Positions 43,055 to 50,946 of a DNA stretch of 64,000 nucleotides are shown piece after piece. The DNA is from Lachnospiraceae bacterium (lineage in GTDB: Bacteria > Bacillota > Clostridia > Lachnospirales > Lachnospiraceae), in the NCBI GenBank assembly GCA_019423745.1, contig JAHZAV010000003.1, positions 62,001 to 126,000 on the forward strand, in the 5' to 3' direction. The first letter of the stretch is position 1. The number at the start of each line of letters is the position of its first letter. A program made the translations under genes and the position numbers. A model generated the notes under the pieces. It searched no databases. It was not told where the DNA came from and worked only from the letters and a program-made list of their open reading frames with translations.

Positions 43055-44593
43055 TTATTTCTCTTCTGCCTTTGTAAGATCTTTCATATCTTCTTTCAAG
43101 TGATTGTAAATATTTTTGTAAAGACGGAAGTATTCGTTATATTTTTTATGATTTTCTTCATTAGGCATGATTTTTTTGTCCAAAACCTGCCATTTCTTTA
43201 CTTCTTCGTATGTAAGAATTCCTGTTCCGATTCCAGCCAGCATAATATCTCCCATATTTGCCTCTACATCGTAAATAGGACATACAACCGGATATCCTGT
43301 TACATCAGCAAAAATTTGGCGCCATACTTTTGATTTCGTTACGCCTCCTGCAATCAGAATGTATTCTCCTAAGTCTTCACCTGTTGCTTCCATAGCATCC
43401 CGCAGACAGTATGCCACTGCCTCAAGAAAAGCGCGGTATAGATGGCCTTTTGTATGTGTAAGTGACAATCCAACAATAGTTCCTTTTGCATCAGAATCCC
43501 ATACCGGGCTTCTCTCTCCCATGAAATACGGAAGTACTACCAGTCCTTCGCTTCCTGCCGGAATTTTTTCTGCCTGTCCATTCAGCACATCATATACACT
43601 TGGCCCGCCGTTCTTCTGATTTTCAATTTCCCACTGACACAAGGTATTGCGGAACCATTTTACGATTGCACCTGCTGTATTTCCTCCTGCAAAATAGTAG
43701 GATAAATTTTTTGCGTCATAGAGATATGGCCATATAATCAAACCTTTTCCTTTTACTGGCTTATCTGAAATTAAAGCTGCACACATAGATGTTCCAATAG
43801 CAGCTGCATAAACACCCGATTCAAATACTCCAAGTCCGATATTTGCTGCACCGCAGTCAATTCCGCTGGCTATCACCGGCATTCCTTCACATAATCCCAG
43901 TTCTTCAGCAATCTCTGCTGTCAGACCTCCCACAATGTCTGTAGATTCAACGATTCTCTGTGGCATCATAGACTTCGGAATGCCCATAGCATCAAGAAGC
44001 TCATCTGACCAGGTACGAGTATTCATATCAAAAATACCACCGATATTTCCAGCAGAAGAATAATCAATTGCAACTTCCCCAGTCATTTTATAAATCACAT
44101 AATCATTAGGAGGAAGGAATAGTTTTGTACGTGCCCAATTTTCTGGCTCATGATTTTTCATCCACAATATTTTTGTATAACCATAATATGGATCTGCTCC
44201 ATTATGTGTAATTTCAAGAAGTTTTTCTTCCCCGATATGTTCCAGAACCCATTCTGTTTCATCTTTAGCACGTCTATCCATCCATATCATACAGGGACGA
44301 ACTGGTTTCATCTCTTCATCCAGTGGAATGCCTGATCCGCCATACAAACCGCTGATAGCAATGCCTTTGATATCTTCTTTCTTTACGCCCTGCTTTGCAG
44401 CCTCTTCTACTGTACGGCGAATGGACTCTTTTGTAGCCTCATACCACACATCCGGCCACTGCTCTGCCCACAACGGCTTTGGAGTTAATACATCATACTC
44501 CTCCAGATCCTGTGAAATCAGTTTTCCATTCGTATCCATCAAAATAGTTTTTGTTCCTGATGTACCAATGTCTGTTCCCAATAAATACTGCAT
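43055..44593 (-). CDS. FGGY-family carbohydrate kinase (xylulokinase-like)
   Basis: A 512-residue kinase distinct from its neighbours. N-terminal LLGTDIGTSGTKTILMD; substrate contacts GLYGGSGIPLDEE and MIWMDRRAKDE; ASGIDCGAANIGLG in domain I; ATP motif IAGGVTKSKVWRQIFADVTGYPV (about 425). The ATG at 44593 follows AGGAGG by 7 nt. It follows the aldo/keto reductase and epimerase genes and ends at a REP-like element. A ketopentose or ketohexose substrate is likely, but not identifiable here. Confidence 0.85.
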   Translation of the reverse strand: MQYLLGTDIGTSGTKTILMDTNGKLISQDLEEYDVLTPKPLWAEQWPDVWYEATKESIRRTVEEAAKQGVKKEDIKGIAISGLYGGSGIPLDEEMKPVRPCMIWMDRRAKDETEWVLEHIGEEKLLEITHNGADPYYGYTKILWMKNHEPENWARTKLFLPPNDYVIYKMTGEVAIDYSSAGNIGGIFDMNTRTWSDELLDAMGIPKSMMPQRIVESTDIVGGLTAEIAEELGLCEGMPVIASGIDCGAANIGLGVFESGVYAAAIGTSMCAALISDKPVKGKGLIIWPYLYDAKNLSYYFAGGNTAGAIVKWFRNTLCQWEIENQKNGGPSVYDVLNGQAEKIPAGSEGLVVLPYFMGERSPVWDSDAKGTIVGLSLTHTKGHLYRAFLEAVAYCLRDAMEATGEDLGEYILIAGGVTKSKVWRQIFADVTGYPVVCPIYDVEANMGDIMLAGIGTGILTYEEVKKWQVLDKKIMPNEENHKKYNEYFRLYKNIYNHLKEDMKDLTKAEEK

Positions 44594-44657
44594 CACTTTT
44601 CCTCCTCTTTTCTTTGAAAATCATCTGATGTTCCGCTTATTTTCCAAAAAGAAGGGT

Positions 44658-45659
44658 TTATTCATCCTCTCTGTCCCAGATATCTCGCCAGTCTTTTGCC
44701 CCTTCCCACAAAAATACTTTCCCTTTAATCAGCCGAAAATTACGGTCTGCCTTGGACAATATGTCCATTTCATCCTCTGTAAGAAAATCTTCTGTCGTAC
44801 ATTTTAAATTTCCAACATATTCCTTTTCATAAATCGAAAATGGGATTGGAATATGCCCCCTTTGTACTGCCCATTTTACACAGATCTCTGCCGGATGGCA
44901 GTTATGCTTTTTAGCGATTTCCTTCAATTCCGGCATTTCAAAAGTAACAACATCCCCCGGTTCCGTATCTCTTACCGGACGGCAAGGGGAACCCATAGGG
45001 CTGTATGCAACTGGAAGGATGTCGTGGTCCATACAATAGCGGAAGAGTTTAGGCTGCTGAAAAGTAGGGTTCATCTCTACTTCCAAAACGGCTGGTTTTA
45101 TCCTGCAGAGAGGCAAAACCTGCTCCAGTTTAGTGATTGTCATATTAGACATCCCAATTCCTTTTACCAGTCCCAAGTCTACCAGTCGCTCCATTTGCCT
45201 CCACACTGACATGTATTCTTCCTTGGAAAAGGGAACAGCATCCGGGTTCCTTCCATGCAGCTTGGCTCCCGGAGCATGGTAATTGGGGAACGGCCAGTGT
45301 ACCATATAAATGTCTAAATAATCCAATCGAAGATCCCGAAGGCTCTTGGCACACGCTACCAGGACATCTCCCTCCCCGTGCATGTCATTCCACACCTTCG
45401 TCATAATGGTTAACTCCTGCCTCTGGACAATCCCGTCCGCAAAAGCTTTTGCAAAAACCGCTCCTATTTCTGCCTCATTTCCATATGCAGCGGCACAGTC
45501 AAATAATCTATAACCCACCTTTATCGCTCCATACACGGCATCAGCTACTTGTTTTGATGTATATCGGTCATTACCGAAAGTCCCCATTCCTATTCCTGGA
45601 ATCACCATCTGATTATTCAATTTTCTCTGGGGAACCAGTGCGGGATTTATCTGCTCCAT
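44658..45659 (-). CDS. Aldo/keto reductase
   Basis: A 333-residue NAD(P)H-dependent reductase with a TIM barrel. Catalytic tetrad region: LFDCAAAYGNEAEIG (Asp, Tyr), TKVWND (Lys), VHWPFPN (His). Cofactor end: IPIPFSIYEKEYV, where the usual IPKS motif is altered. The start at ATG 45659 has GGAG upstream. Between the epimerase and FGGY genes it could interconvert an aldose or ketose and a polyol, or reduce lactaldehyde from the aldolase reaction. Confidence 0.87.
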   Translation of the reverse strand: MEQINPALVPQRKLNNQMVIPGIGMGTFGNDRYTSKQVADAVYGAIKVGYRLFDCAAAYGNEAEIGAVFAKAFADGIVQRQELTIMTKVWNDMHGEGDVLVACAKSLRDLRLDYLDIYMVHWPFPNYHAPGAKLHGRNPDAVPFSKEEYMSVWRQMERLVDLGLVKGIGMSNMTITKLEQVLPLCRIKPAVLEVEMNPTFQQPKLFRYCMDHDILPVAYSPMGSPCRPVRDTEPGDVVTFEMPELKEIAKKHNCHPAEICVKWAVQRGHIPIPFSIYEKEYVGNLKCTTEDFLTEDEMDILSKADRNFRLIKGKVFLWEGAKDWRDIWDREDE

Positions 45660-45754
45660 TTTACCCACTCCTCTCCCCCTGTTTCGTTATATAAAGTTCT
45701 TTTATAAAACCTATTTACAGAATAAATTATAACAGGGGTTTTGTCAATACATTT

Positions 45755-46621
45755 CTAGCCTTCAAACATATATCTCTCAAAAGTAACTGCATCTGCCGCA
45801 TCTCTATCAAGCTGTTCTTCTGAAGCCCCATTACTGATATCTCTCCATACCTTAATATCTGATCCTACTTGACCTCCCATACGCACAAAAGGTTCCATCA
45901 CAACTGTCCCATCATAATGAATATCCCGGAGTGCCTCTCCAATCTCTCTCCAAGGCATACGTCCCTTTCCTGGAACCATACGATTGCACTCACCGGTATG
46001 GAAATGACCAAGAAGACTTCCCGCCTCACGAATTGCTGCACCCATACTTACTTCTTCAATATTCATATGGAACGTATCCAGCATTACTTTTACATTATCC
46101 ATTCCGATTTCTTTTACAAATTTCACGCCTTCCTTAGCCGTGTTCAAAATATGGCTTTCAAAGCGATTGAGAACCTCCATTCCCAGCATAATATCATACT
46201 GTTCTGCTTCTTTGGCAAGAAGACGCATTCCCTCTACACTCCGCTTCCAATCCTCTTCTTTATTAGCCGTTGAAAAATCTACCGGCCAATAGGAGTAAAG
46301 AGCTCCGCCGATCTTGTGGATATTCAGTTTTGCCATTACCTCAAACAGCCTCTTATACCATTCCATTGCTCCTGTCCGAACTTCGATTTCTGCAGCCCCG
46401 ATATTATGCTCATATGTTGGTCCATATCCGGCTGTCAGTACAATCCCATTATCTTCTGTACACTTTTTCAGCTCACTAATTTCCTGCTCTGTATAATCTG
46501 GCAACGGCGCAGCACCCACTTCCAGAATATCAAATCCCAGCCTGGCTACTTTTTCCACATATTTTTTGTAATCAGCTGCCCATTCTTTTTCCCAGTACGC
46601 ATAGTAAATTCCGTATTGCAT
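45755..46621 (-). CDS. D-psicose/D-tagatose 3-epimerase-like sugar isomerase
   Basis: A 288-residue TIM-barrel epimerase. Metal and catalytic residues of the ketose 3-epimerase family are all present: E149 (GMEVLNRFE), D182 (VMLDTFHMN), H208 (GHFHTGECNR) and E243 (VVMEPFV). The text YGIYYAYWEKEWAADY and VGSDIKVWRDISNGA closely resembles clostridial D-psicose (allulose) 3-epimerases. The ATG at 46621 is preferred since AAGGAG is 8 nt upstream. In the operon headed by a rhamnulokinase-like gene. Confidence 0.88.
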   Translation of the reverse strand: MQYGIYYAYWEKEWAADYKKYVEKVARLGFDILEVGAAPLPDYTEQEISELKKCTEDNGIVLTAGYGPTYEHNIGAAEIEVRTGAMEWYKRLFEVMAKLNIHKIGGALYSYWPVDFSTANKEEDWKRSVEGMRLLAKEAEQYDIMLGMEVLNRFESHILNTAKEGVKFVKEIGMDNVKVMLDTFHMNIEEVSMGAAIREAGSLLGHFHTGECNRMVPGKGRMPWREIGEALRDIHYDGTVVMEPFVRMGGQVGSDIKVWRDISNGASEEQLDRDAADAVTFERYMFEG

Positions 46622-46701
46622 TTTCATCTCTCCTTTTTATTTTTATTATAACTATTCAGCTGTACCTCACTAAATCAGGATCCCATTACTGAATAATTGA
46701 A

Positions 46702-48102
46702 TTAACCGTAAGTCTTAATATCAAATGAACGATAAATCGTATTTCTTGCTTCTGTTTTATCCGAAAACTCTCCAGATCTTATCATCTGTGCCGCAATATT
46801 TCCAAGGGCAGTTCCCTCCGTTGGCCCCACATGAACTTCCTTGCCTGTTGCTTCAGCGGTCAACTGATTCAAATAACCGGCATTTCCTCCTCCTCCTACA
46901 ATGTGAATTCTTTTGTACGTTCTTCCGGTAGACTTCTCAATTCCGCGTATAGTATCCGCATAACACCTGGCCAAACCCGCATAAATACAGGAAGCTATCT
47001 CTCCTAAAGTTTTGGGCACTTTCTGACCTGTTTGCCTGCAGTATTCCTGTATGGCTTCTGTCATATTGTCTGGAGCCATAAAACATTGGGCTGTCACATC
47101 GATTTGAGAGGGGAAGCCTTTTTCTTTCTCTGCTTCCTCACAAATCTGCGAAAAACTAAACGCATCTCCCAATTCATGACGCACTGACTGAATCATCCAA
47201 AGCCCCATGATATTTCTGTGATAACATATCCTGGAATCAAATCCACCCTCGTTGGTAAAATGATTCTGTCTGCTGACTTCGGAACAATCCGGTTCACCCC
47301 GCTCTATTCCAAGCAAAGACCATGTACCAGAACTAATAAAAACATAATCATCATCGTTGGACGGTATTGCCAGAATTGCTGACGCTGTATCATGTGTACA
47401 CGGGAGAACAACTTCCATATTAAACCCAAATTCTTCTGCCAACTCTTTTTTTATATTCCCCAGACTCTCACCAGGCATCGCAATTCTTTGAAAAATATCC
47501 CCAGGAATCCCCAAACGGGAAAGAAGTTCTTCATCCCAGCATTTATCCGCTGCATTCATCAACTGCGAAGTCGTTGCTTCTGTATACTCATTTACCTTCT
47601 TTCCTGTCAGAAGAAAATGAAAATAATCTGGAACAAATAAAAGCGTTTTTGCTTGATCCAGTTCTTCAGGATGCTCTTTTTTTAAAGCAATCAGTTGATA
47701 GAGCGTATTAAATGCCATCTTCTCAATCCCTGTTCTTCCGTACAATTCTTTCTCCGGGATAATTTTGTCCACTTCTTCATCCATTCCATCTGTACGCCTG
47801 TCACGATATCCGTATGTTTCTCCGATAACTGTATCATTTTTATCAAGAAGAACATAGTCTACTCCCCATGTATCTATCCCCATACTTTTGGGGATTTTCC
47901 CTATTTGGGCACATCGTTTTATTCCTTCCTTTATATGTCCAAACAGCTTATCATAATCCCAGCATAGATGGCCATTTCTCTTAACCATTCCATTATCAAA
48001 GCGATAAATTTCCTCTAAAATCAGACGTCCATCCCGGAGACTGCCCAGGATATGCCGCCCACTGGATGCGCCAATATCTACAGCCAGATAGTAATCTCCC
48101 AT
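46702..48102 (-). CDS. rhaB: Rhamnulokinase (or related ketose 1-kinase)
   Basis: A 466-residue FGGY kinase of the RhaB subgroup phosphorylating L-rhamnulose or a related ketose at C1. Signatures: YYLAVDIGASSGRHI at the N-terminus, GIDTWGVDYVLLD, YRDRRTDGM, CTHDTASAILAIP, SSGTWSLLGIE, and ATP motif HIVGGGGNAGYLNQLTAEATG (about 402-422). It heads the minus-strand operon rhaB, epimerase, aldo/keto reductase, FGGY kinase, from a good promoter at 48136. No rhamnose isomerase gene occurs in the window, so the ketose may come from the epimerase instead. Confidence 0.87.
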   Translation of the reverse strand: MGDYYLAVDIGASSGRHILGSLRDGRLILEEIYRFDNGMVKRNGHLCWDYDKLFGHIKEGIKRCAQIGKIPKSMGIDTWGVDYVLLDKNDTVIGETYGYRDRRTDGMDEEVDKIIPEKELYGRTGIEKMAFNTLYQLIALKKEHPEELDQAKTLLFVPDYFHFLLTGKKVNEYTEATTSQLMNAADKCWDEELLSRLGIPGDIFQRIAMPGESLGNIKKELAEEFGFNMEVVLPCTHDTASAILAIPSNDDDYVFISSGTWSLLGIERGEPDCSEVSRQNHFTNEGGFDSRICYHRNIMGLWMIQSVRHELGDAFSFSQICEEAEKEKGFPSQIDVTAQCFMAPDNMTEAIQEYCRQTGQKVPKTLGEIASCIYAGLARCYADTIRGIEKSTGRTYKRIHIVGGGGNAGYLNQLTAEATGKEVHVGPTEGTALGNIAAQMIRSGEFSDKTEARNTIYRSFDIKTYG

Positions 48103-48135
48103 GATCCGCCTCCTTTTCCCTTATTTTCTTGTTTC

Positions 48136-48164
48136 AGTATACCATAGTAATGAGAAATTGTAAA
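48136..48164 (-). promoter_or_regulatory. Promoter of the rhaB operon
   Basis: On the minus strand TTTACA (48164-48159), a 17-nt spacer and TATACT (48141-48136) with an upstream TG (extended -10). Confidence 0.65.
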
Positions 48165-48165
48165 C

Positions 48166-48194
48166 TTACGAAATATATTTTCTTTCGTACGAAA
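48166..48194. promoter_or_regulatory. Candidate operator between rhaB and the DeoR gene
   Basis: TTACGAAA (48166-48173) and the palindrome TTTCGTACGAAA (48183-48194) give three half-sites of the same word; a fourth partial one (TTACGATA) lies at 48226. They sit between the two divergent promoters, as expected for a regulator controlling both. Confidence 0.55.
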
Positions 48195-48203
48195 CTCATC
48201 TTC

Positions 48204-48232
48204 TTGACATACATAATTTATAGTGTTACGAT
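48204..48232 (+). promoter_or_regulatory. Promoter of the DeoR-aldolase operon
   Basis: TTGACA (48204-48209), a 17-nt spacer and TACGAT (48227-48232), about 40 nt before the DeoR start. Confidence 0.55.
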
Positions 48233-48271
48233 ATAATTAACCGAAATTCCCGAATACAGGAGGTAATGCTT

Positions 48272-49018
48272 ATGAAAGAACGTCATACTGCACTTCTTGA
48301 ATATATTGCAGAACACGGAAAAACGGAGGTTTCTTTGCTTGCAGACGTCTTAAACACCTCCCAAGTAACTATTCGAAAAGATCTGGAATATCTGTCAGAA
48401 AAAGGGATGCTGAAACGTGAACGAGGATATGCCCTTCCAAATGATGCAGGAGATATCCACTACCGAATCGCATTTCACATTGCACAAAAGCAAAAGATTG
48501 CCCGGCTTGCTGCTGATTGTATTCAGGATGGCGAAATGCTGATGATCGAATCAGGATCCACTTGTGCACTATTCGCTGAACAACTGGCAAAAACAAAGAA
48601 AAACATAACCATTATTACAAATTCTGTTTTTCTCGCAGATTATGTCAAAGGATATCCCAATATTGAATTAGTATTGCTGGGCGGCACACTACAGCCTCAC
48701 AGTCAATCTCTGGTAGGATTGCTTACAAAAAATTCAGCCGCCTCCTTCCATGTTGACAAGCTTTTCGCCGGAACCGATGGTTACTCCCGTGATTTTGGAT
48801 TCACTGGTGATGATTTAGCTCGATCTGATACACTATCTGCCATGACGGAATGCGCGGACCATGTATATATCCTAACTGATTCAGGGAAATTTTCTCATCC
48901 AGGTGCTGTATCCTTTCTTCCTCTTAAGGATGTTTACGAAGTCATCACTGATGATGGTCTTCCAAAAGAGGAACAGGACTTTCTTTTAAGCCAGGGAATC
49001 CGTGTATCTATTGCATAA
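48272..49018 (+). CDS. DeoR-family transcriptional regulator
   Basis: A 248-residue DeoR-type regulator. Winged helix ERHTALLEYIAEHGKTEVSLLADVLNTSQVTIRKDLEYLSEKGML (about 3-47); sensor domain with MIESGSTCALFAEQLA, ITNSVFLADYV and VLLGGTLQPHSQSLVG. The ATG at 48272 lies 8 nt after AGGAGG; the ATG at 48266 is only 2 nt away. Divergent from rhaB and followed by a fructose-6-phosphate-aldolase-like gene 36 nt downstream. The palindromic half-sites between the divergent promoters are probable targets. Confidence 0.9.
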   Translation: MKERHTALLEYIAEHGKTEVSLLADVLNTSQVTIRKDLEYLSEKGMLKRERGYALPNDAGDIHYRIAFHIAQKQKIARLAADCIQDGEMLMIESGSTCALFAEQLAKTKKNITIITNSVFLADYVKGYPNIELVLLGGTLQPHSQSLVGLLTKNSAASFHVDKLFAGTDGYSRDFGFTGDDLARSDTLSAMTECADHVYILTDSGKFSHPGAVSFLPLKDVYEVITDDGLPKEEQDFLLSQGIRVSIA

Positions 49019-49054
49019 AAATCATACTAAAAAATTACAAATCAGGAGGTTACT

Positions 49055-49732
49055 ATGAAATATCTGTTAGACACCGCCAATCTCAAAAACATTCAATCCT
49101 GCCTTAATATTTTTCCCATTGCAGGAGTGACATCTAATCCATCCATCGTCAAAAGGGAAGGAAAAGTGAATTTCTTCGAACACATGCGTCAGATCCGTTC
49201 CCTAATAGGTATGGATCTTGCTCTTCACATTCAGGTAACCGCTCGTGATACGGAAGGTATGATAAAGGATGCGCACCGAATTCTCACAGAAATTGATAAA
49301 AATGTATTTATCAAAATTCCAGTCACTATGGAAGGGCTTCCTGCTATTAGCCATTTAAAAAAAGAAGGCATCCGTGTCACCGGAACAGCCATATACAGCA
49401 GCCAACAAGGTTTTCTTGCTATGGAAGCCGGCGCTGACTGTATTGCCCCTTACTTTAACCGCATGGAAAATATGGGTATCAATCCCGATCAGGTTATCTC
49501 TTCACTGGCCGATATGATCCAACTATATCACTATCCAACAGAAATTCTGGCAGCAAGTTTTAAAAATGCCGGCCAGGTAGATCGTGCTTTTCTGGCAGGG
49601 GCACAGACTGCCACTTTAGATCCTTCCATTCTGACAGGTACATTAACTATGTCTCATATCATAAGTGCTGTAGATACTTTTGATCACGATTGGAACTCTG
49701 TTTACGGACAAAAAACAATTGCAGAATTATAG
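49055..49732 (+). CDS. Fructose-6-phosphate aldolase / transaldolase-like protein
   Basis: A 225-residue class I aldolase of the small transaldolase family. Schiff-base lysine K87 is in FIKIPVTMEG; GVTSNPSIVKREG lies at 24-36; Q60 in LHIQVTA corresponds to the Gln that marks fructose-6-phosphate aldolase rather than transaldolase, which has Glu. GADCIAPYFNRMENMG follows at about 135-150. FSA-type enzymes use dihydroxyacetone or hydroxyacetone as donor and glyceraldehyde 3-phosphate as acceptor. It ends convergent to the GRE operon. The specific reaction here is inferred. Confidence 0.85.
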   Translation: MKYLLDTANLKNIQSCLNIFPIAGVTSNPSIVKREGKVNFFEHMRQIRSLIGMDLALHIQVTARDTEGMIKDAHRILTEIDKNVFIKIPVTMEGLPAISHLKKEGIRVTGTAIYSSQQGFLAMEAGADCIAPYFNRMENMGINPDQVISSLADMIQLYHYPTEILAASFKNAGQVDRAFLAGAQTATLDPSILTGTLTMSHIISAVDTFDHDWNSVYGQKTIAEL

Positions 49733-49793
49733 TTTTGCACACCATCCTTGCAAATCAAACCAGACTTTCTCATTTTGGTTTAACTCGTATAGG

Positions 49794-49832
49794 AAAGAGG
49801 ATGCCGAATCAAAATTCGGACATCCTCTTTTT
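49794..49832. terminator. Bidirectional terminator between aldolase and GntR-type gene
   Basis: AAAGAGGATG plus CCGAAT pairs with ATTCGG and CATCCTCTTT with one bulged A, with an AAAA loop; T tract on the plus strand and A tract near the other end. Confidence 0.85.
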
Positions 49833-49855
49833 CTATACTACTACAATAATATTTC

Positions 49856-50887
49856 TTACATCTGTCCTACCAGCTGTCCCTCCATCAAATACATATCTGC
49901 TTTCCAACTGTTTTGAAGACTGCATTGTTCTTCCAGACAGGTAAAAATCTGTTCTACAGTTTTTTTCATATCTTGGCGGTACATGACCGCGCCAGAAGAT
50001 GGCGAAGGTAATTCATCCACAGAAGCCACTATAAGATCCAGATTATTTTCCGCCACAATTTCTGTAACAAGTACACCGCATTCCCGATCACAACAAATGA
50101 CCGCCGTATCTGTCGATTTTCCGTCTCTCACACTTTGTTCCAGAATATTTTTGACAATCTTTCGTCCTTCTTCTTCTTTCTTCCAAGGAATTCTTAAGAT
50201 GGCAGAATGCTTCCCCCCGTGTAGACGACAGGCTTCTTCACGCATCCGAATACTGTATATATCCGTCATATCCCATCCCACATAAGTAATTTCCGTATAC
50301 CCTCTGTCTTTAAGTGTACGGCAAAGGGTTCCTACTGCCTGATCATTATTAAGAGCCACACAATCTGCATAGGGAAGTCCACGGTCCGAATCAAAGAACA
50401 CAAGGTTCATACCTATTGCCCGCAGTCTTTGAAGTTTCTCCTCATCTACCGTCAGATCTTCCAGCCAGACTACCACATTTCTAAGTCCTCTTTTATAAAG
50501 TCTGTAAAGACTTTTTTCCAGCCCTTCTGAGCGAGGTTTTTCCACATAAAGTACCAAGGTTCCTCTTGTCTCAGCATAAGCCTGAAATCTTCCAATAAAC
50601 TCCGAAAAGAAAGGATTTCTGGCTGGGGCCACCAATACAATCATATCCAACTCTGCTGGATTTCCATTGTTGTGAAAAGTCACTTTTGTCCCTCTTCCGA
50701 CTTCCCGCACAATCAGACCGTCTTCTTCCAGCATTTGCAGAGATCTTCGCACTGTAACACGGCTGACTTCCAAAATCCGCTCCAGCTCCCGTTCCGATGG
50801 CAGCATATCTCCATCGTTATAGTGCCCTGCATATATTTCATCACATATTTTATTTTTTACTGTTTGATACAGATTTTCGTTATCCAT
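49856..50887 (-). CDS. GntR-type regulator with periplasmic-binding-protein (AraR-like) sensor domain
   Basis: A 343-residue chimeric regulator. Residues about 3-70 are a GntR winged helix (NKICDEIYAGHYNDGDMLPSERELERILEVSRVTVRRSL). Residues about 80-343 form a LacI/periplasmic-binding-type sugar sensor (IVLVAPARNPFFSEFIGRFQ, FFDSDRGLPYADCVALNND, TAVICCDRECGVLVTEI). The start at ATG 50887 has AGGAAATGG upstream; an in-frame GTG at 50947 overlaps the GRE stop. Last gene of the GRE operon, so it probably autoregulates through the 25-nt palindrome at 55752. Confidence 0.85.
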   Translation of the reverse strand: MDNENLYQTVKNKICDEIYAGHYNDGDMLPSERELERILEVSRVTVRRSLQMLEEDGLIVREVGRGTKVTFHNNGNPAELDMIVLVAPARNPFFSEFIGRFQAYAETRGTLVLYVEKPRSEGLEKSLYRLYKRGLRNVVVWLEDLTVDEEKLQRLRAIGMNLVFFDSDRGLPYADCVALNNDQAVGTLCRTLKDRGYTEITYVGWDMTDIYSIRMREEACRLHGGKHSAILRIPWKKEEEGRKIVKNILEQSVRDGKSTDTAVICCDRECGVLVTEIVAENNLDLIVASVDELPSPSSGAVMYRQDMKKTVEQIFTCLEEQCSLQNSWKADMYLMEGQLVGQM

Positions 50888-50946
50888 ATACCATTTCCTG
50901 TTTCTGATTTCTATAAAACTAATTCTTTCGCTTTTATGAATGACCA

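Noticed and set aside
48204..48237. TTGACA (48204) paired with TATAAT (48232) as a promoter
   Set aside because: The spacer would be 22 nt; TACGAT at 48227 gives 17 nt and is preferred.
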